Shown here in pieces: positions 30,896 through 39,602 of a stretch of DNA of 64,000 bases. A program made the translations under genes and the position numbers. The notes below the pieces were generated by a model. The model was given only the letters and a program-made list of their open reading frames with translations, did no database searches and was not told where the DNA came from. Every line of letters starts with the position of its first letter. Position 1 is the first letter of the stretch. The stretch comes from Hymenobacter persicinus (lineage in GTDB: Bacteria > Bacteroidota > Bacteroidia > Cytophagales > Hymenobacteraceae), in the NCBI RefSeq assembly GCF_004167665.1, contig NZ_SEWE01000012.1:42104-106103 (forward strand), in the 5' to 3' direction.

Positions 30896-32104
30896 ATGTC
30901 CCTGCTGGCTTACCCCGCGGCCGATTCCGCCCCCGACGCTTCGCCGGAGGCGTCGGCTGCCGCTCCGGTTGCATCTTCCGTTTTGCCCGACCCCGAAGCC
31001 GCCGCTGCGGCAGTGGCCGGACAGCTGGCCAGTGCCGCAGCGGCCACCGACCAAGAAGGCGGCTTTCCCACCCAGGAGTTTGACTGGCTGCGCGCGGCGG
31101 GCCTGCTCACGGCCCCGCTCCCCGCTGCGGAAGGTGGTTTCGACCTCATGGCGCCGACGCATACGCTACGCTTGCTGCGCACGCTCAAGCACATCGGGCG
31201 CGGCAACCTGGCCGTGGGCCGGGTGTACGAAGGCCATGCCAACGCTTTGCAGCTTATTCAGCGCTTCGGGCGGCCCGAGCAGGTACGGCGCTGGGCTCAG
31301 GATGCCCGCGCCGGCCATCTGTTCGGGGTCTGGAACACCGAGGCCCAGGACGGCGTGCAGCTCGAGCCCCTGCCTGGGGGCCGCTACCGGCTGCGGGGCA
31401 GCAAAACGTTCGGCTCCGGGGCCGGCCACCTTTCCCGCCCGCTTATCACCGGCGCCCTGCCCGACGGCGGGGGCTGGCAGATGTTTGTGCTGCCCACCGA
31501 TGAGCAGCCCACGACGCTAAACTCCTCGTTTTGGCAGCCCTTGGGCATGCGGGCCACGGCCAGCTTCCGCGTCGAGCTGACCGGGGCCGAAATCGGACCC
31601 GACGACCTGCTGGGCCAGCCCGGCGACTACTACCAGCAGCCCTGGTTCAGCGGGGGGGCCATCCGGTTTGCCGCCGTACAGCTGGGCGCGGCCGAAGCCG
31701 TGTTCGATGAAACCCGCCGCTTTTTGCGCGAGTTGGGCCGCCTCGACGACCCGTACCAGAAAATGCGGGTCGGGGAAATGGCCATGCTCATTGAAAGCGG
31801 CAACCACTGGCTGCGCGGGGCGGCTGAGCATGCCGCCCGCCCGCTGGCTCACGCCGAGGCGGAGGCCACGGTGGCCTACGCCAACCTGGTGCGCACGGCC
31901 ATTGAGGAAATCTGTTTGCGAGTGCTGCCCCTGGCCGAGCGGAGCGTAGGGGCCCGCGGCCTGCTGCGTCCCGAGCCCTTTGAGCGCCTGCACCGCGACC
32001 TGACCCACTACCTGCGCCAGCCCGCCCCCGATGCCGCCGTAGCCGATGCCGGCCGCTTCGTGTTGCACCATGCTGCCCCGGCTTACTCGCTCTGGAATGC
32101 CTGA
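30896..32104 (+). CDS. Acyl-CoA dehydrogenase-like flavoprotein
   Basis: 402 residues with a low-complexity Ala/Pro/Ser N-terminus (about 1-40). The acyl-CoA dehydrogenase fold follows: helical N-domain (DWLRAAGLLTAPLPAAEGGFDL), the middle beta-domain (GVWNTEAQDGVQ, RLRGSKTFGSGAGHLSRPLITG) and a C-terminal four-helix region (IRFAAVQLGAAEAVFDETRRFL). The usual glutamate base is not obvious, so substrate and activity are uncertain; it may oxidise a carrier- or sugar-bound acyl group rather than feed beta-oxidation. First gene of a compact cassette: it overlaps the PIG-L gene by 8 bases. No beta-oxidation genes nearby. Confidence 0.85.
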   Translation: MSLLAYPAADSAPDASPEASAAAPVASSVLPDPEAAAAAVAGQLASAAAATDQEGGFPTQEFDWLRAAGLLTAPLPAAEGGFDLMAPTHTLRLLRTLKHIGRGNLAVGRVYEGHANALQLIQRFGRPEQVRRWAQDARAGHLFGVWNTEAQDGVQLEPLPGGRYRLRGSKTFGSGAGHLSRPLITGALPDGGGWQMFVLPTDEQPTTLNSSFWQPLGMRATASFRVELTGAEIGPDDLLGQPGDYYQQPWFSGGAIRFAAVQLGAAEAVFDETRRFLRELGRLDDPYQKMRVGEMAMLIESGNHWLRGAAEHAARPLAHAEAEATVAYANLVRTAIEEICLRVLPLAERSVGARGLLRPEPFERLHRDLTHYLRQPAPDAAVADAGRFVLHHAAPAYSLWNA

Positions 32105-32840
32105 TCCTGTTGTGCTGCCCTTCGCCGAATTTCCCCTCCAGCCTGCCGGCTTTGCCGCTACGTTGGGCTCCACGGTCGTCATTGCCCCTCACCCTGACGA
32201 TGAATCGTTGGGCTGCGGGGGTCTGCTGGCGCTGCTGCGGCAGGCTGGCCAACCCGTTAGCACAGTGCTGGTCAGCGACGGAACCATGTCGCACCCCAAC
32301 TCCCGCAAGTTTCCGCCCCTGGCCCGGCAGGTGCTGCGCGAAGCCGAGTTGCGTGAGGCTCTGCAGATTCTGGGCGTAGCGGCCGACGCGACCCTGCACC
32401 TACGCCTGCCCGACGGGGCCGTTCCCAGCCGCGGGGCAGCCGGATTTGAGCCGGCCGTGGCGCGCCTGCGGGCTTATTTGGCCGCCCAGCAGCCCCAGAC
32501 CGTGCTGGTGCCCTGGCGCCGCGACCCTCACCCCGACCACCGGGCCACGAGTCAGCTGGTGCACGCGGCCTGCGCCGAACTGCCCGTTGCGCCCCGCTTG
32601 GTGGAGTACGTCGTGTGGGCCTGGGAGCGGGCGGCCGCAGCGGATTTGCCCCAGCCAGGGGAAGTGCACGGTTGGCGGCTCGACATTACGGCGGTGGTCG
32701 GCATCAAGCAGCAGGCCATTGCGGCCCACCGCTCCCAGCTTAGCCCCGTCATCGATGACGACCCCACGGGGTTTCGGCTTTCCGAAACGATGCTGGCGCA
32801 CTTTGCCCAGCCCTTTGAGGTGTATCTGGAAGCCAAGTAG
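32097..32840 (+). CDS. PIG-L family N-acetylglucosaminyl deacetylase
   Basis: 247 residues; the ATG at 32097 overlaps the acyl-CoA dehydrogenase stop by 8 bases, so translation is coupled. Zinc/catalytic motif HPDDE is seen in VVIAPHPDDESLGCGG, and the second motif in RRDPHPDHRAT. PIG-L (LmbE-like) enzymes remove N-acetyl groups from GlcNAc on glycolipids, mycothiol/bacillithiol precursors and antibiotics. No signal peptide, so it works in the cytosol. With the neighbouring NodS-like methyltransferase and GT2, deacetylation of a glucosamine-type sugar is the likely job (inference). Confidence 0.92.
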   Translation: MPDPVVLPFAEFPLQPAGFAATLGSTVVIAPHPDDESLGCGGLLALLRQAGQPVSTVLVSDGTMSHPNSRKFPPLARQVLREAELREALQILGVAADATLHLRLPDGAVPSRGAAGFEPAVARLRAYLAAQQPQTVLVPWRRDPHPDHRATSQLVHAACAELPVAPRLVEYVVWAWERAAAADLPQPGEVHGWRLDITAVVGIKQQAIAAHRSQLSPVIDDDPTGFRLSETMLAHFAQPFEVYLEAK

Positions 32841-32947
32841 CCTACCCTGCCGCCGAGCCTGTGCTTAGGACCGGAGAGAATTCCGCAGCCCGGGCGCCGG
32901 TTTTTGCGTTTAGCCGGAGCAGCGCATCGTTGCCTTACTCCGCCCGC

Positions 32948-33547
32948 ATGAATCAGAACCAGCCCCATACGTTGCCCGCCGGTTATTTCGACGAGGTATA
33001 CCGCGCCAACACCGACCCCTGGAATTTTGAAACCAGCGCCTACGAGCGGAAAAAGTACGCTACTACGGTAGCAGCCCTGCCTAGCCCAACGTACCAGCGC
33101 GGCTTCGAGGTGGGCTGCTCTTTGGGCGTGCTGACTGAACAATTGGCCCAGCGCTGCGCCCACTTGCTGGCCGTGGATATTGCCGAAGCTCCGCTGAAGC
33201 GCGCCCGGCAGCGCTGCGCCCATCTGCCCCAGGTCGAATTTCAGCAAATGAGCCTGCCCGCCGAGTTTCCCGTCGGCGCCACGTTCGATTTAATTGTGCT
33301 GTCGGAGGTGGGCTACTACTGGGCGCTGCCCGACCTGGAACGCACGGCCGAGTTGCTTCTGGCCGCACTGGAACCGGGCGGCCACCTGCTACTGGTGCAC
33401 TGGACCCCGCCCGTGCACGACTACCCCCTCACCGGCGACGAAGTGCACGACTTCTTTTTACGCCAGGCCACCCCGGCCGGTCCTCTGGAGCACCTGGAGG
33501 GCCAGCGCCACGAAACGTACCGCCTGGATTTGCTGGCCCGGCGCTAA
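32948..33547 (+). CDS. NodS-like SAM-dependent N-methyltransferase
   Basis: 199 residues from the ATG at 32948. The opening YFDEVYRANTDPWNFETSAYERKKY is the signature of the NodS family (DPW.F..S.YE..KY), and the SAM-binding motif I is FEVGCSLGVLT, followed by LLAVDIAEAPL. Rhizobial NodS methylates the free amine of a deacetylated chitooligosaccharide. Here the gene follows a PIG-L deacetylase, which would create exactly such an amine. The stop region overlaps the convergent GT2 gene by four bases. The acceptor is unknown. Confidence 0.88.
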   Translation: MNQNQPHTLPAGYFDEVYRANTDPWNFETSAYERKKYATTVAALPSPTYQRGFEVGCSLGVLTEQLAQRCAHLLAVDIAEAPLKRARQRCAHLPQVEFQQMSLPAEFPVGATFDLIVLSEVGYYWALPDLERTAELLLAALEPGGHLLLVHWTPPVHDYPLTGDEVHDFFLRQATPAGPLEHLEGQRHETYRLDLLARR

Positions 33548-34773
33548 CGGGCTACGGGCGTTGCTTCCTGGCAGGCCACCAGCAGGCGCAGCTCCCGGAC
33601 CGCCTGGGTTAGGGCCATGGGGGGCCAGCGCCGCAGCCAGCCAGTACGCGTCTGCTCCTGCTGCACCCAATGCCAGAGCTGTCCAAACGTGAAAGCCCAG
33701 CGCAGGCGCTGATCCAGGTCAAAAGAGTCGATGCCAAGCTGGGCACCCACGGCCTGCACCGCGTCGGAAGGCAGCCTGAGCATGGGCAGGCTACTCTGGT
33801 TGGTTTGCCGCCAAAGCTCCCGCAGCTGCCGACGGGCCTGCCAGAGGGCCGCCAGCCGGGCGGGGCTTTCCACCACAGGCTCCTGCTGCTGCTCGTGCAG
33901 GGCAGCCCACTGCCGCAGCTGCCACGAAAGCCCCACCTCCACCCTGCCCTCGTGCCGGTCGGAGGTGAACACGCGCACGGCCGGACTGTGGCGTACCCGC
34001 AGGTCGTGCCGACACAGGGCCTGGTAAAGGGCCTCGTCTTCCAGATAAGCTACCACGGGCAGCCCCCCCACCCGCCGGTAGGCCGCCGCCGTGATGGCGA
34101 AGCTGGCCCCGAAGTGCTGGTGGTGGCGGGGCCACGGGTCGGCGGCATCCGGGTCGAGCAGGGCCTCGAGGCGGGCGCGTAGCAGCTGATAAGCCGTGTC
34201 GCGCAGTTGATAACTCCGGGTGGCCGCGCCCGGCGTGGCCGGCAGCGTCAGAATACGGCCGCCCAGGGCATCGGCGCGGTAAGTGAGCATTTCGGCCTGG
34301 GTAGCCGCCAGCCAGTCGGGGGCCGCGCAGGTGTCACCGTCGGTGCTCAGAATCAGCCCGGCGCCGGGGCAAACCAGCTCCAGGCGCCGGTAGGCCTCGT
34401 CCATGAGCAGGCGGCGGGCCTTGCCCACGTGGGCCTCGGCGGGCGGCAGCGTTATTTCGGCCACGTGCACCACCAGGTCTGGATGGGTCGCGGCAAACCG
34501 CCGGGCCACCGCGGCCGTGGCGTCTTGGCAATTGTTGGCCAGCACCAGTACTTCGTAGCTGCCGGGGCTCAGCGGCTGCCCCCGCAGGTCGGTTTGCGCC
34601 GCCAGAGCCGCCAGGGCCCGGGGCAGGCTGTCGGCTTCATCCTTCACCGGAATCACGACGGTAGCCCGCAACTCCAGTCGGGGTGCCGGATTGCTCCGCC
34701 AGGGTTCGGCTGAAACGGCGGCTGCCGTAGCTTCCTGAGCGGCGTGAAAGCGAAAAGGGGCAGCGTGTTCCAT
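33544..34773 (-). CDS. Family 2 glycosyltransferase (soluble)
   Basis: 409 residues, ATG at 34773. GT-A fold: RATVVIPVKDEADSLPRAL at the start, VLANNCQDAT, the metal-binding DxD in LSTDGDTCAAP and the acceptor-side ED in YLEDEALY. No membrane helices, unlike NodC or cellulose synthases, so it glycosylates a cytosolic acceptor. It is convergent with the methyltransferase, overlapping by four bases (33544-33547), which ties it physically to the cassette. Product and donor sugar unknown. An alternative is an unrelated glycosyltransferase that merely abuts the cassette. Confidence 0.85.
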   Translation of the reverse strand: MEHAAPFRFHAAQEATAAAVSAEPWRSNPAPRLELRATVVIPVKDEADSLPRALAALAAQTDLRGQPLSPGSYEVLVLANNCQDATAAVARRFAATHPDLVVHVAEITLPPAEAHVGKARRLLMDEAYRRLELVCPGAGLILSTDGDTCAAPDWLAATQAEMLTYRADALGGRILTLPATPGAATRSYQLRDTAYQLLRARLEALLDPDAADPWPRHHQHFGASFAITAAAYRRVGGLPVVAYLEDEALYQALCRHDLRVRHSPAVRVFTSDRHEGRVEVGLSWQLRQWAALHEQQQEPVVESPARLAALWQARRQLRELWRQTNQSSLPMLRLPSDAVQAVGAQLGIDSFDLDQRLRWAFTFGQLWHWVQQEQTRTGWLRRWPPMALTQAVRELRLLVACQEATPVAR

Positions 34774-34936
34774 CAAAGGCGCTTACGCCGAATGGGCGCC
34801 CGGGGATGGTCAGGCGGCACTTTTTCCCGGCATATCCACCACTTTTCGCGAGAGTCGGCAGCTGAGTAGCCAACACAGATTTAGCGCTCAACAAGTTAGC
34901 CCACCCCACCAGCCAGCGGCCGGACCTCCGCCCGGG

Positions 34937-36106
34937 TTAAAACGCCTCGCCGATGCTGAAGTAAAGGCCTGAAGAGCCGCCGCGGCCCACGCCGTAGTCA
35001 AAGCGGATGTTGAGCCGGTCGCGGCGGTTGAACTGAAAGCGCACCCCGGCCCCACCCGTGGCCTTGAGGCTGTTTTGGCCCAGCTCCGACACCGTGCGGC
35101 CCACCTGGCCCAGGCCGCCAAAGAGTACGCCGTTGAAGCGCCCGATCAGCTTGCAGCGCAACTCGCCCTGCACGGCCAGCATCTGCCGGTCACGGTAGCG
35201 GCCGTCGTAGTAGCCGCGCAGGATTTTGTCGCCGCCCAGGTTGGCCAGCTCCCGAAACGGCACGCTGCCCACGTTGAACTGCCCGACCAGCTGCACAGCC
35301 AGAATGGTTTTGTTCTGCTGATCCAGGGGCTGGAAGTGGCGGGCATCGAGCAGGAAGCGGCTGAAGCGAAAGTCGCTGCCCAGGACGCCGCCGTTGAAAA
35401 AGCTGCTTACTTCTAAGTAATTGCCCCGAAAAGAGCTCAGGATATTGTCGCGGCCGTCGTACACCACCGAAGGCCCGAGGCCGGAGACGAACGTGCTTTG
35501 TTCGTACTCGCGGGCGGGGCGTCGCAGTAGCAGGCTGGGCCGCTGCTGGGGCGTGCCCTCGTCGATGTTTTCCTTGATCTGCACGTCGCGCAGGTAGGTG
35601 CCGCGGTATTGCAGGCCCACAAACAGGTTGCGGCGCACCTGCCGCAGCACCCGCTCGGCCACAATGAGCACCTTGTACTGAATCACCGACTTGTCGTCAC
35701 GGCTGGTGCTGGGGCCGTAGCCGTAGTAGTTGATGGGAAACTTATAGTAGTTGCTGATTTCACTGGTCAGCAGAAACCGCTCCCCGGGCGTAAACACGTT
35801 GTGGGTCAGCTGCACCAGACTTTGGTTGCGCTGGGTGCGCCAGGCCAGCAGGCGGGCATTCGATTTGCGCGAGGCGGTATCGGTACCAAAGCGCCATACG
35901 GGCAATACTGCCAGGCCGTAGCCCAAGCCGGTTTCGGGCTGAGAAAACACGATGGGAAACGGAATAAAGCTGGGCTTGTCGCGCCGGCCGGCCGGGGCCA
36001 CGGCAGCCCCCGTGGCCGGGTCGTCGGGGCCGGGCGGGCTGGTTTGGGCGTAAGCGGGGCAGGCCAGAAAAGCCGTCAGCAGGAGTAGCGGGTAGAGTTG
36101 ACGCAT
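34937..36106 (-). CDS. Omp85/BamA-type outer-membrane barrel protein without POTRA domains
   Basis: 389 residues from the ATG at 36106. Signal peptide (LYPLLLLTAFLACPAYAQ), short Pro-rich linker, then a barrel-like C-terminal Omp85 (surface antigen D15) domain: SFIPFPIVFSQPETGLGYG, VVYDGRDN, the conserved GGDKILRGYYDGRYRDR lid-type motif (RG.Y.GR.R) and a terminal strand ending in Phe (FSIGEAF). No POTRA repeats are visible, so it is not BamA itself; such short barrels are of unknown function and may act in protein or lipid export. A paralogue lies directly upstream. Confidence 0.88.
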   Translation of the reverse strand: MRQLYPLLLLTAFLACPAYAQTSPPGPDDPATGAAVAPAGRRDKPSFIPFPIVFSQPETGLGYGLAVLPVWRFGTDTASRKSNARLLAWRTQRNQSLVQLTHNVFTPGERFLLTSEISNYYKFPINYYGYGPSTSRDDKSVIQYKVLIVAERVLRQVRRNLFVGLQYRGTYLRDVQIKENIDEGTPQQRPSLLLRRPAREYEQSTFVSGLGPSVVYDGRDNILSSFRGNYLEVSSFFNGGVLGSDFRFSRFLLDARHFQPLDQQNKTILAVQLVGQFNVGSVPFRELANLGGDKILRGYYDGRYRDRQMLAVQGELRCKLIGRFNGVLFGGLGQVGRTVSELGQNSLKATGGAGVRFQFNRRDRLNIRFDYGVGRGGSSGLYFSIGEAF

Positions 36107-36234
36107 AGGCAGCAGGAGCGGGAAAGTCGCGGCCGGATCAGGCGGCGGCGGCGGAAGATACAGGTTTGCCACCAACTCCGCCGGCCGGGCTCACCAGCGG
36201 CAGCCCGGCAGCAACTCCGGCGCGGCTTCAGCCC

Positions 36235-36269
36235 AAAAAAAGCCCTTCCGACGCATCGAAAGGGCTTTT
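36235..36269 (-). terminator. Terminator between the two Omp85-like genes
   Basis: AAAAGCCCTT / AAGGGCTTTT stem (10 bp) with A- and T-runs on both sides; it lies 21 bases after the stop of the upstream paralogue, so the two barrel genes are separate transcripts. Confidence 0.85.
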
Positions 36270-36289
36270 CTGATTACCTGCGTTCCGCT

Positions 36290-37501
36290 TTAGAAGGCTT
36301 CGCCGACGGCGAAGATGATACCCGAGTTGCCGCCCGAGCCCACGCCGTAGTCGAGACGGATGTTGAGCCGGTCGCGGCGGTTGAAGCGGAAGCGGCCACC
36401 GAAGCCGGCCGCCACTTTCGTGTCTTTGAACTTGTAGTCGGAAAGGTTGTAGCCCACCTGGCCCAGGGCGCCGAACACGGCCCCATCGATGCGCCAGAAC
36501 AGCTTCTGCCGGATTTCGGCCTGCACGGTGGTAAACTGCCGGTTGCGGAAGCGCGCCTCGTAGATGCCGCGCATCAGGTAGGCGTTGTTGTAAGCGGCCC
36601 CGCCGAGCGTGGCGCCCATGCCGCCCAGCTCCCGAAACGGCACATTACCGGAATGGTACTGGCCCATGAACTGCGCCGCGAAAATGGTGTTGTTCGAGCC
36701 AAACAACGGGTTGAAGTGGCGGGCGTCGAGCTGGTAGCGGGTAAACTTGTAGTCGCTGCCCAGGCCCGAGCCATTGAAGAGCACGTGCGCATCCACGAAG
36801 TTGCCGGTGTAGGTGGCCAGCTGGTTGTCGCGGCCGTCGTAGAGCAGGGCCGGGCCCACGCCGGAGCTGATGCCGCCGTCGCGCTGGTCCTGGGGCAGCC
36901 GGTAGTACACGTTGTCGGGGTTGCCGGCCTCGCCGCCGTCCTTGAGCTTGACCTTACCCAGGCTCGTGAGCCGGTAGCGTAGCCCCACAAACAGGTCAGG
37001 CGCCACGATTTTGAGCACTTTTTCGTCGAACACAACCAGCGGATACTGAATCGTAACCTCGTCGCGCTTGACGGTATTGTTGCCGATGCCGTAGTAGTTG
37101 AAGGCCAGATCGTAGTAGCTCAGCTCCCCGGAAAGGAAGAATTTCTCCTCCGGCGTGTAGATGTTGTGGGTGAGCTGCACCGTCGTCTGCTTTTTCTGCG
37201 AAATCCAGCTGATCAGGCGGGCATTCGATTTGCGTACGGTGGTGTCGGTGCCGAAGCGCCACACGGGCAGAATAGCAATGCCGCCGGCAAAACCGGTTTC
37301 CTGCTGGTAAAAGGCAATGGGCACCGGAATGAAGTTGGGCTTCTTGTCCCGGCGGCCGTCATCATCGTCGGCCGCGGCCCGGCCGGGGATGGTGGGGGCG
37401 GGCACCGAAGTCGGGGCCGCGTCGGGGGTGGCAGGAACGGACTGGGCACGGGCCACGGAGGTCAGCAGACCGGCGGCCAGCAGGGGGTACATGAAGCGCA
37501 T
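36290..37501 (-). CDS. Omp85/BamA-type outer-membrane barrel protein, tandem paralogue
   Basis: 403 residues from the ATG at 37501. Same layout as its neighbour: signal peptide (YPLLAAGLLTSVARAQ), acidic/Pro linker, NFIPVPIAFYQQETGFAGGIAILPVWRFGTDT, LYDGRDNQL, then LMRGIYEARFRNR and a terminal FAVGEAF. Both end in a DRLNIR-D-DYGVG-type strand, showing a tandem duplication that has since diverged. The barrel should span the outer membrane; no POTRA domains. Function unknown. Confidence 0.88.
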   Translation of the reverse strand: MRFMYPLLAAGLLTSVARAQSVPATPDAAPTSVPAPTIPGRAAADDDDGRRDKKPNFIPVPIAFYQQETGFAGGIAILPVWRFGTDTTVRKSNARLISWISQKKQTTVQLTHNIYTPEEKFFLSGELSYYDLAFNYYGIGNNTVKRDEVTIQYPLVVFDEKVLKIVAPDLFVGLRYRLTSLGKVKLKDGGEAGNPDNVYYRLPQDQRDGGISSGVGPALLYDGRDNQLATYTGNFVDAHVLFNGSGLGSDYKFTRYQLDARHFNPLFGSNNTIFAAQFMGQYHSGNVPFRELGGMGATLGGAAYNNAYLMRGIYEARFRNRQFTTVQAEIRQKLFWRIDGAVFGALGQVGYNLSDYKFKDTKVAAGFGGRFRFNRRDRLNIRLDYGVGSGGNSGIIFAVGEAF

Positions 37502-37603
37502 AGAAGGGAGGTTGGGCAGGAAATACGGCTCGCCGCCCAGCGGACCCACGGTCCGGCCATTGCGGCGGCGATATATGCTAACGCAACCGTTGGGCTTACG
37601 GTT

Positions 37604-38509
37604 TTAGCCCACTCCCACCAACGTCATCGACAGCACCCCGGCCAGCATGATCCACTTGCACCAGGCGCTGAGGCGGGCAAAGTCGCGGCGGCGGTCGGCG
37701 CGGGCCAGCTGCCGCCCTAGCCCCAGCAGCGGGCCCACCACGGTCAGCAGCAACCAGCCACTGAGCAGCCAGTGCTGCTGCTGCCCGGCCCGCACGGCCG
37801 CCCCGATGACGAACCCGAGCAGCCCCAGCAGAAAAAACGCGGCCACCCACTTCGTCCGGGCCACGCCCCACACGATGGGCAACGTGCGACAGTCGTGCTC
37901 CGCGTCGCCGCGCATATCCTCCACGTCTTTCACGATTTCGCGCACCACGGTCAGCAGAAAGGCCGCCAGCGCGTAGCCCCACACGGTGGGCTGGCCGGTG
38001 CGCAGCTGCAGTTCGGGCAGCAATACCAGCGCGGCCGTGAGCGTGGCAATGCTCAAGTTGCCGACCAGCGCCAGGCGCTTGAACCGGGCCGAGTACCCCC
38101 ACAGCAGCAGAGCCGAGCCCAGATTGACCAGCCCCAGCAGCGGCGACAATGCCCCGGCAATGAGCACGCCCAGGCCCGAAAGCAGCAGGTGGGCCAGCAT
38201 AGCCCGGCGGCGGTTGACCACCCGCCCCACCACCAGCCGGGTGGGCCGGTTGATGGCGTCAATCTTGACGTCGTAGTAGTCGTTGATAACGTAGCCGGCC
38301 GCCGCAATGCTCAGCGCCGCCAGCGCCAGCAGCGCAAACCGTCCGCTGACCAGCGCCGAATCGAGCAGGCAGGCCCGCACCAGAGCCAGGCTCAGGGCCA
38401 TGATGAGCAGGTTGGGCAGGCGCACGAGTTGCATCAGGGCCGCCAGCCGGCCCGGTTCGGCAGGCGGACCGGGCGCAGGGGCAGCGGCGGAAGAGGCGGC
38501 AGGCAGCAT
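37604..38509 (-). CDS. UbiA-type prenyltransferase (geranylgeranylglycerol-phosphate geranylgeranyltransferase-like)
   Basis: 301 residues from the ATG at 38509, about eight or nine membrane helices. Both Asp-rich prenyl-diphosphate motifs are present: NDYYDVKIDAINRP and DVEDMRGDAEHDCRTLP. The second motif and overall size match the Bacteroidota branch usually annotated after the archaeal digeranylgeranylglyceryl phosphate synthase, though related menaquinone enzymes (MenA) cannot be excluded from sequence. A KdsC-like phosphatase and a DUF2520 gene lie close by, a neighbourhood I recall from other Bacteroidota. Confidence 0.85.
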   Translation of the reverse strand: MLPAASSAAAPAPGPPAEPGRLAALMQLVRLPNLLIMALSLALVRACLLDSALVSGRFALLALAALSIAAAGYVINDYYDVKIDAINRPTRLVVGRVVNRRRAMLAHLLLSGLGVLIAGALSPLLGLVNLGSALLLWGYSARFKRLALVGNLSIATLTAALVLLPELQLRTGQPTVWGYALAAFLLTVVREIVKDVEDMRGDAEHDCRTLPIVWGVARTKWVAAFFLLGLLGFVIGAAVRAGQQQHWLLSGWLLLTVVGPLLGLGRQLARADRRRDFARLSAWCKWIMLAGVLSMTLVGVG

Positions 38510-38572
38510 GATGACTCGAAAAGGCGGGCACAAAGATGGGCAGTCCGGGGCTGGCAAGCACCCCACCCCGGC

Positions 38573-38608
38573 AAAAAGAAAGCCCCTCCAGGCGGAGAGG
38601 CTTTCTGA
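38573..38608 (-). terminator. Terminator of the cold shock gene
   Basis: Stem AGAAAGCC-c-CTCC / GGAG-a-GGCTTTCT with a short loop; on the minus strand it is followed by a T-run (plus A-run 38573-38577). Confidence 0.8.
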
Positions 38609-38636
38609 CAAGCTATAATAACCTGGGTAGGAAAAC

Positions 38637-38831
38637 CTACACTTTCTTCACGTTAACTGCATTCACGCCCTTGCGGCCTTCCTGCGTTTCAAACTCCACG
38701 CGGTCATTTTGTTGGATCTGGCCCCCGTTAAGGCCGGTAACGTGCACGAAGAAGTCTTCCTTCGTCGTGTCATCAGTAATGAAGCCGTAGCCCTTCGACT
38801 CATTAAAGAATTTTACGGTTCCTGTTTTCAT
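38637..38831 (-). CDS. Cold shock domain protein
   Basis: 64 residues from the ATG at 38831, a single OB-fold with RNP1 (KGYGFI) and RNP2 (DFFVHVTGL) motifs. Binds single-stranded nucleic acids as RNA chaperone. It starts MKTGTVKFFNESKGYGFI, the standard opening. The leader upstream is AT-rich and unstructured (A-rich minus-strand T/C tract), as is common for csp genes, and it has the clearest promoter in the window (38865-38895) plus a terminator, so it is monocistronic. Confidence 0.96.
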   Translation of the reverse strand: MKTGTVKFFNESKGYGFITDDTTKEDFFVHVTGLNGGQIQQNDRVEFETQEGRKGVNAVNVKKV

Positions 38832-38864
38832 GAAAAGAAAAAAAAGAATGAATGGATGATTGGG

Positions 38865-38895
38865 TAAATATAAAGGGATTTTAGAAAACCACAAT
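38865..38895 (-). promoter_or_regulatory. Bacteroidota-type promoter of the cold shock gene
   Basis: Minus strand: ATTG (plus 38892-38895), exactly 19 bases, then TATATTTA (plus 38865-38872). Spacing matches the -33/-7 consensus TTTG-N19-TAnnTTTG with one mismatch in each element. Leader about 30 bases. Confidence 0.65.
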
Positions 38896-38957
38896 CCGGT
38901 TTTGCCCCCACCCGACCGGTCAAAACGGTGAAGCAGCGGCGGTTATCTGCGCCGCCC

Positions 38958-39461
38958 CTACCAAGTTTGCTGGAGCTTCATGACGGCCTCAATCAGCTCG
39001 CGCACCGCCCCGCGGCCGCCGGGTAGGGTCGCCACGTAGTTGCTGATTTGGTGCACGTCGGCGGCAGCATCGGCGGGGCAGGCCGCCACGGCGCAGCGCC
39101 GCATCACCTCAATGTCGGGCATGTCGTCGCCCATGTAGGCAATGTGGGCCGGGTCGAGGCGGTAGGTGTTGATGTAATTGTTGAAGATCTTCATTTTGTC
39201 GTCGACGCCCAAAAAGATGTCGTGCACGTCGAGCGACTCCAGGCGCTTGCGCACCCCTTCCTCTTCCCGGCCCGAGATGACCACGATGCGGTAGCCGCGC
39301 CGCAGCGCGTGCCGGATGGCGTAGCCGTCGCGGATGTGGAAAGCCCGGGCCTGCTCCCCGGAGTTGAAAGCCAGCAGCGTGCCGTCGGTCAGCACCCCGT
39401 CAACGTCCAGAACGAAGGCTTTGATAACGGATAAGTCGGGGGCCATAGCGGGTGAACTCAT
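38958..39461 (-). CDS. kdsC: KdsC-type HAD phosphatase (3-deoxy-D-manno-octulosonate 8-phosphate phosphatase)
   Basis: 167 residues, ATG at 39461. HAD motif I is DVDGVLTDG (Asp19 nucleophile, Asp21), motif II VVISGRE, motif IV GDDMPDIEVM. Short C0-type HAD without cap, forming tetramers in the family; releases KDO for lipopolysaccharide core synthesis. The frame extends to a TTG at 39470 but the ATG is preferred. Other members of the family act on related nonulosonates, so the substrate is not fully certain. Confidence 0.88.
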   Translation of the reverse strand: MSSPAMAPDLSVIKAFVLDVDGVLTDGTLLAFNSGEQARAFHIRDGYAIRHALRRGYRIVVISGREEEGVRKRLESLDVHDIFLGVDDKMKIFNNYINTYRLDPAHIAYMGDDMPDIEVMRRCAVAACPADAAADVHQISNYVATLPGGRGAVRELIEAVMKLQQTW

Positions 39462-39510
39462 AACGGGCAAAGGGAAACAGAAAAGGCGGGCGCCGGGCTG
39501 CGCCGACAGG

Positions 39511-39545
39511 AAAAAACGCCGCCCCGAAATGAAGTCCGGGCGGCG
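39511..39545 (-). terminator. Terminator of iscX
   Basis: CGCCGCCC / GGGCGGCG stem (39517-39545) followed on the minus strand by six T residues (plus A-run 39511-39516). Confidence 0.85.
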
Positions 39546-39602
39546 CCAACAGGTTTACTTACAAAGCAGCGTGCCGACGGAAAGCCGACCAGCGGGCGCG
39601 GC

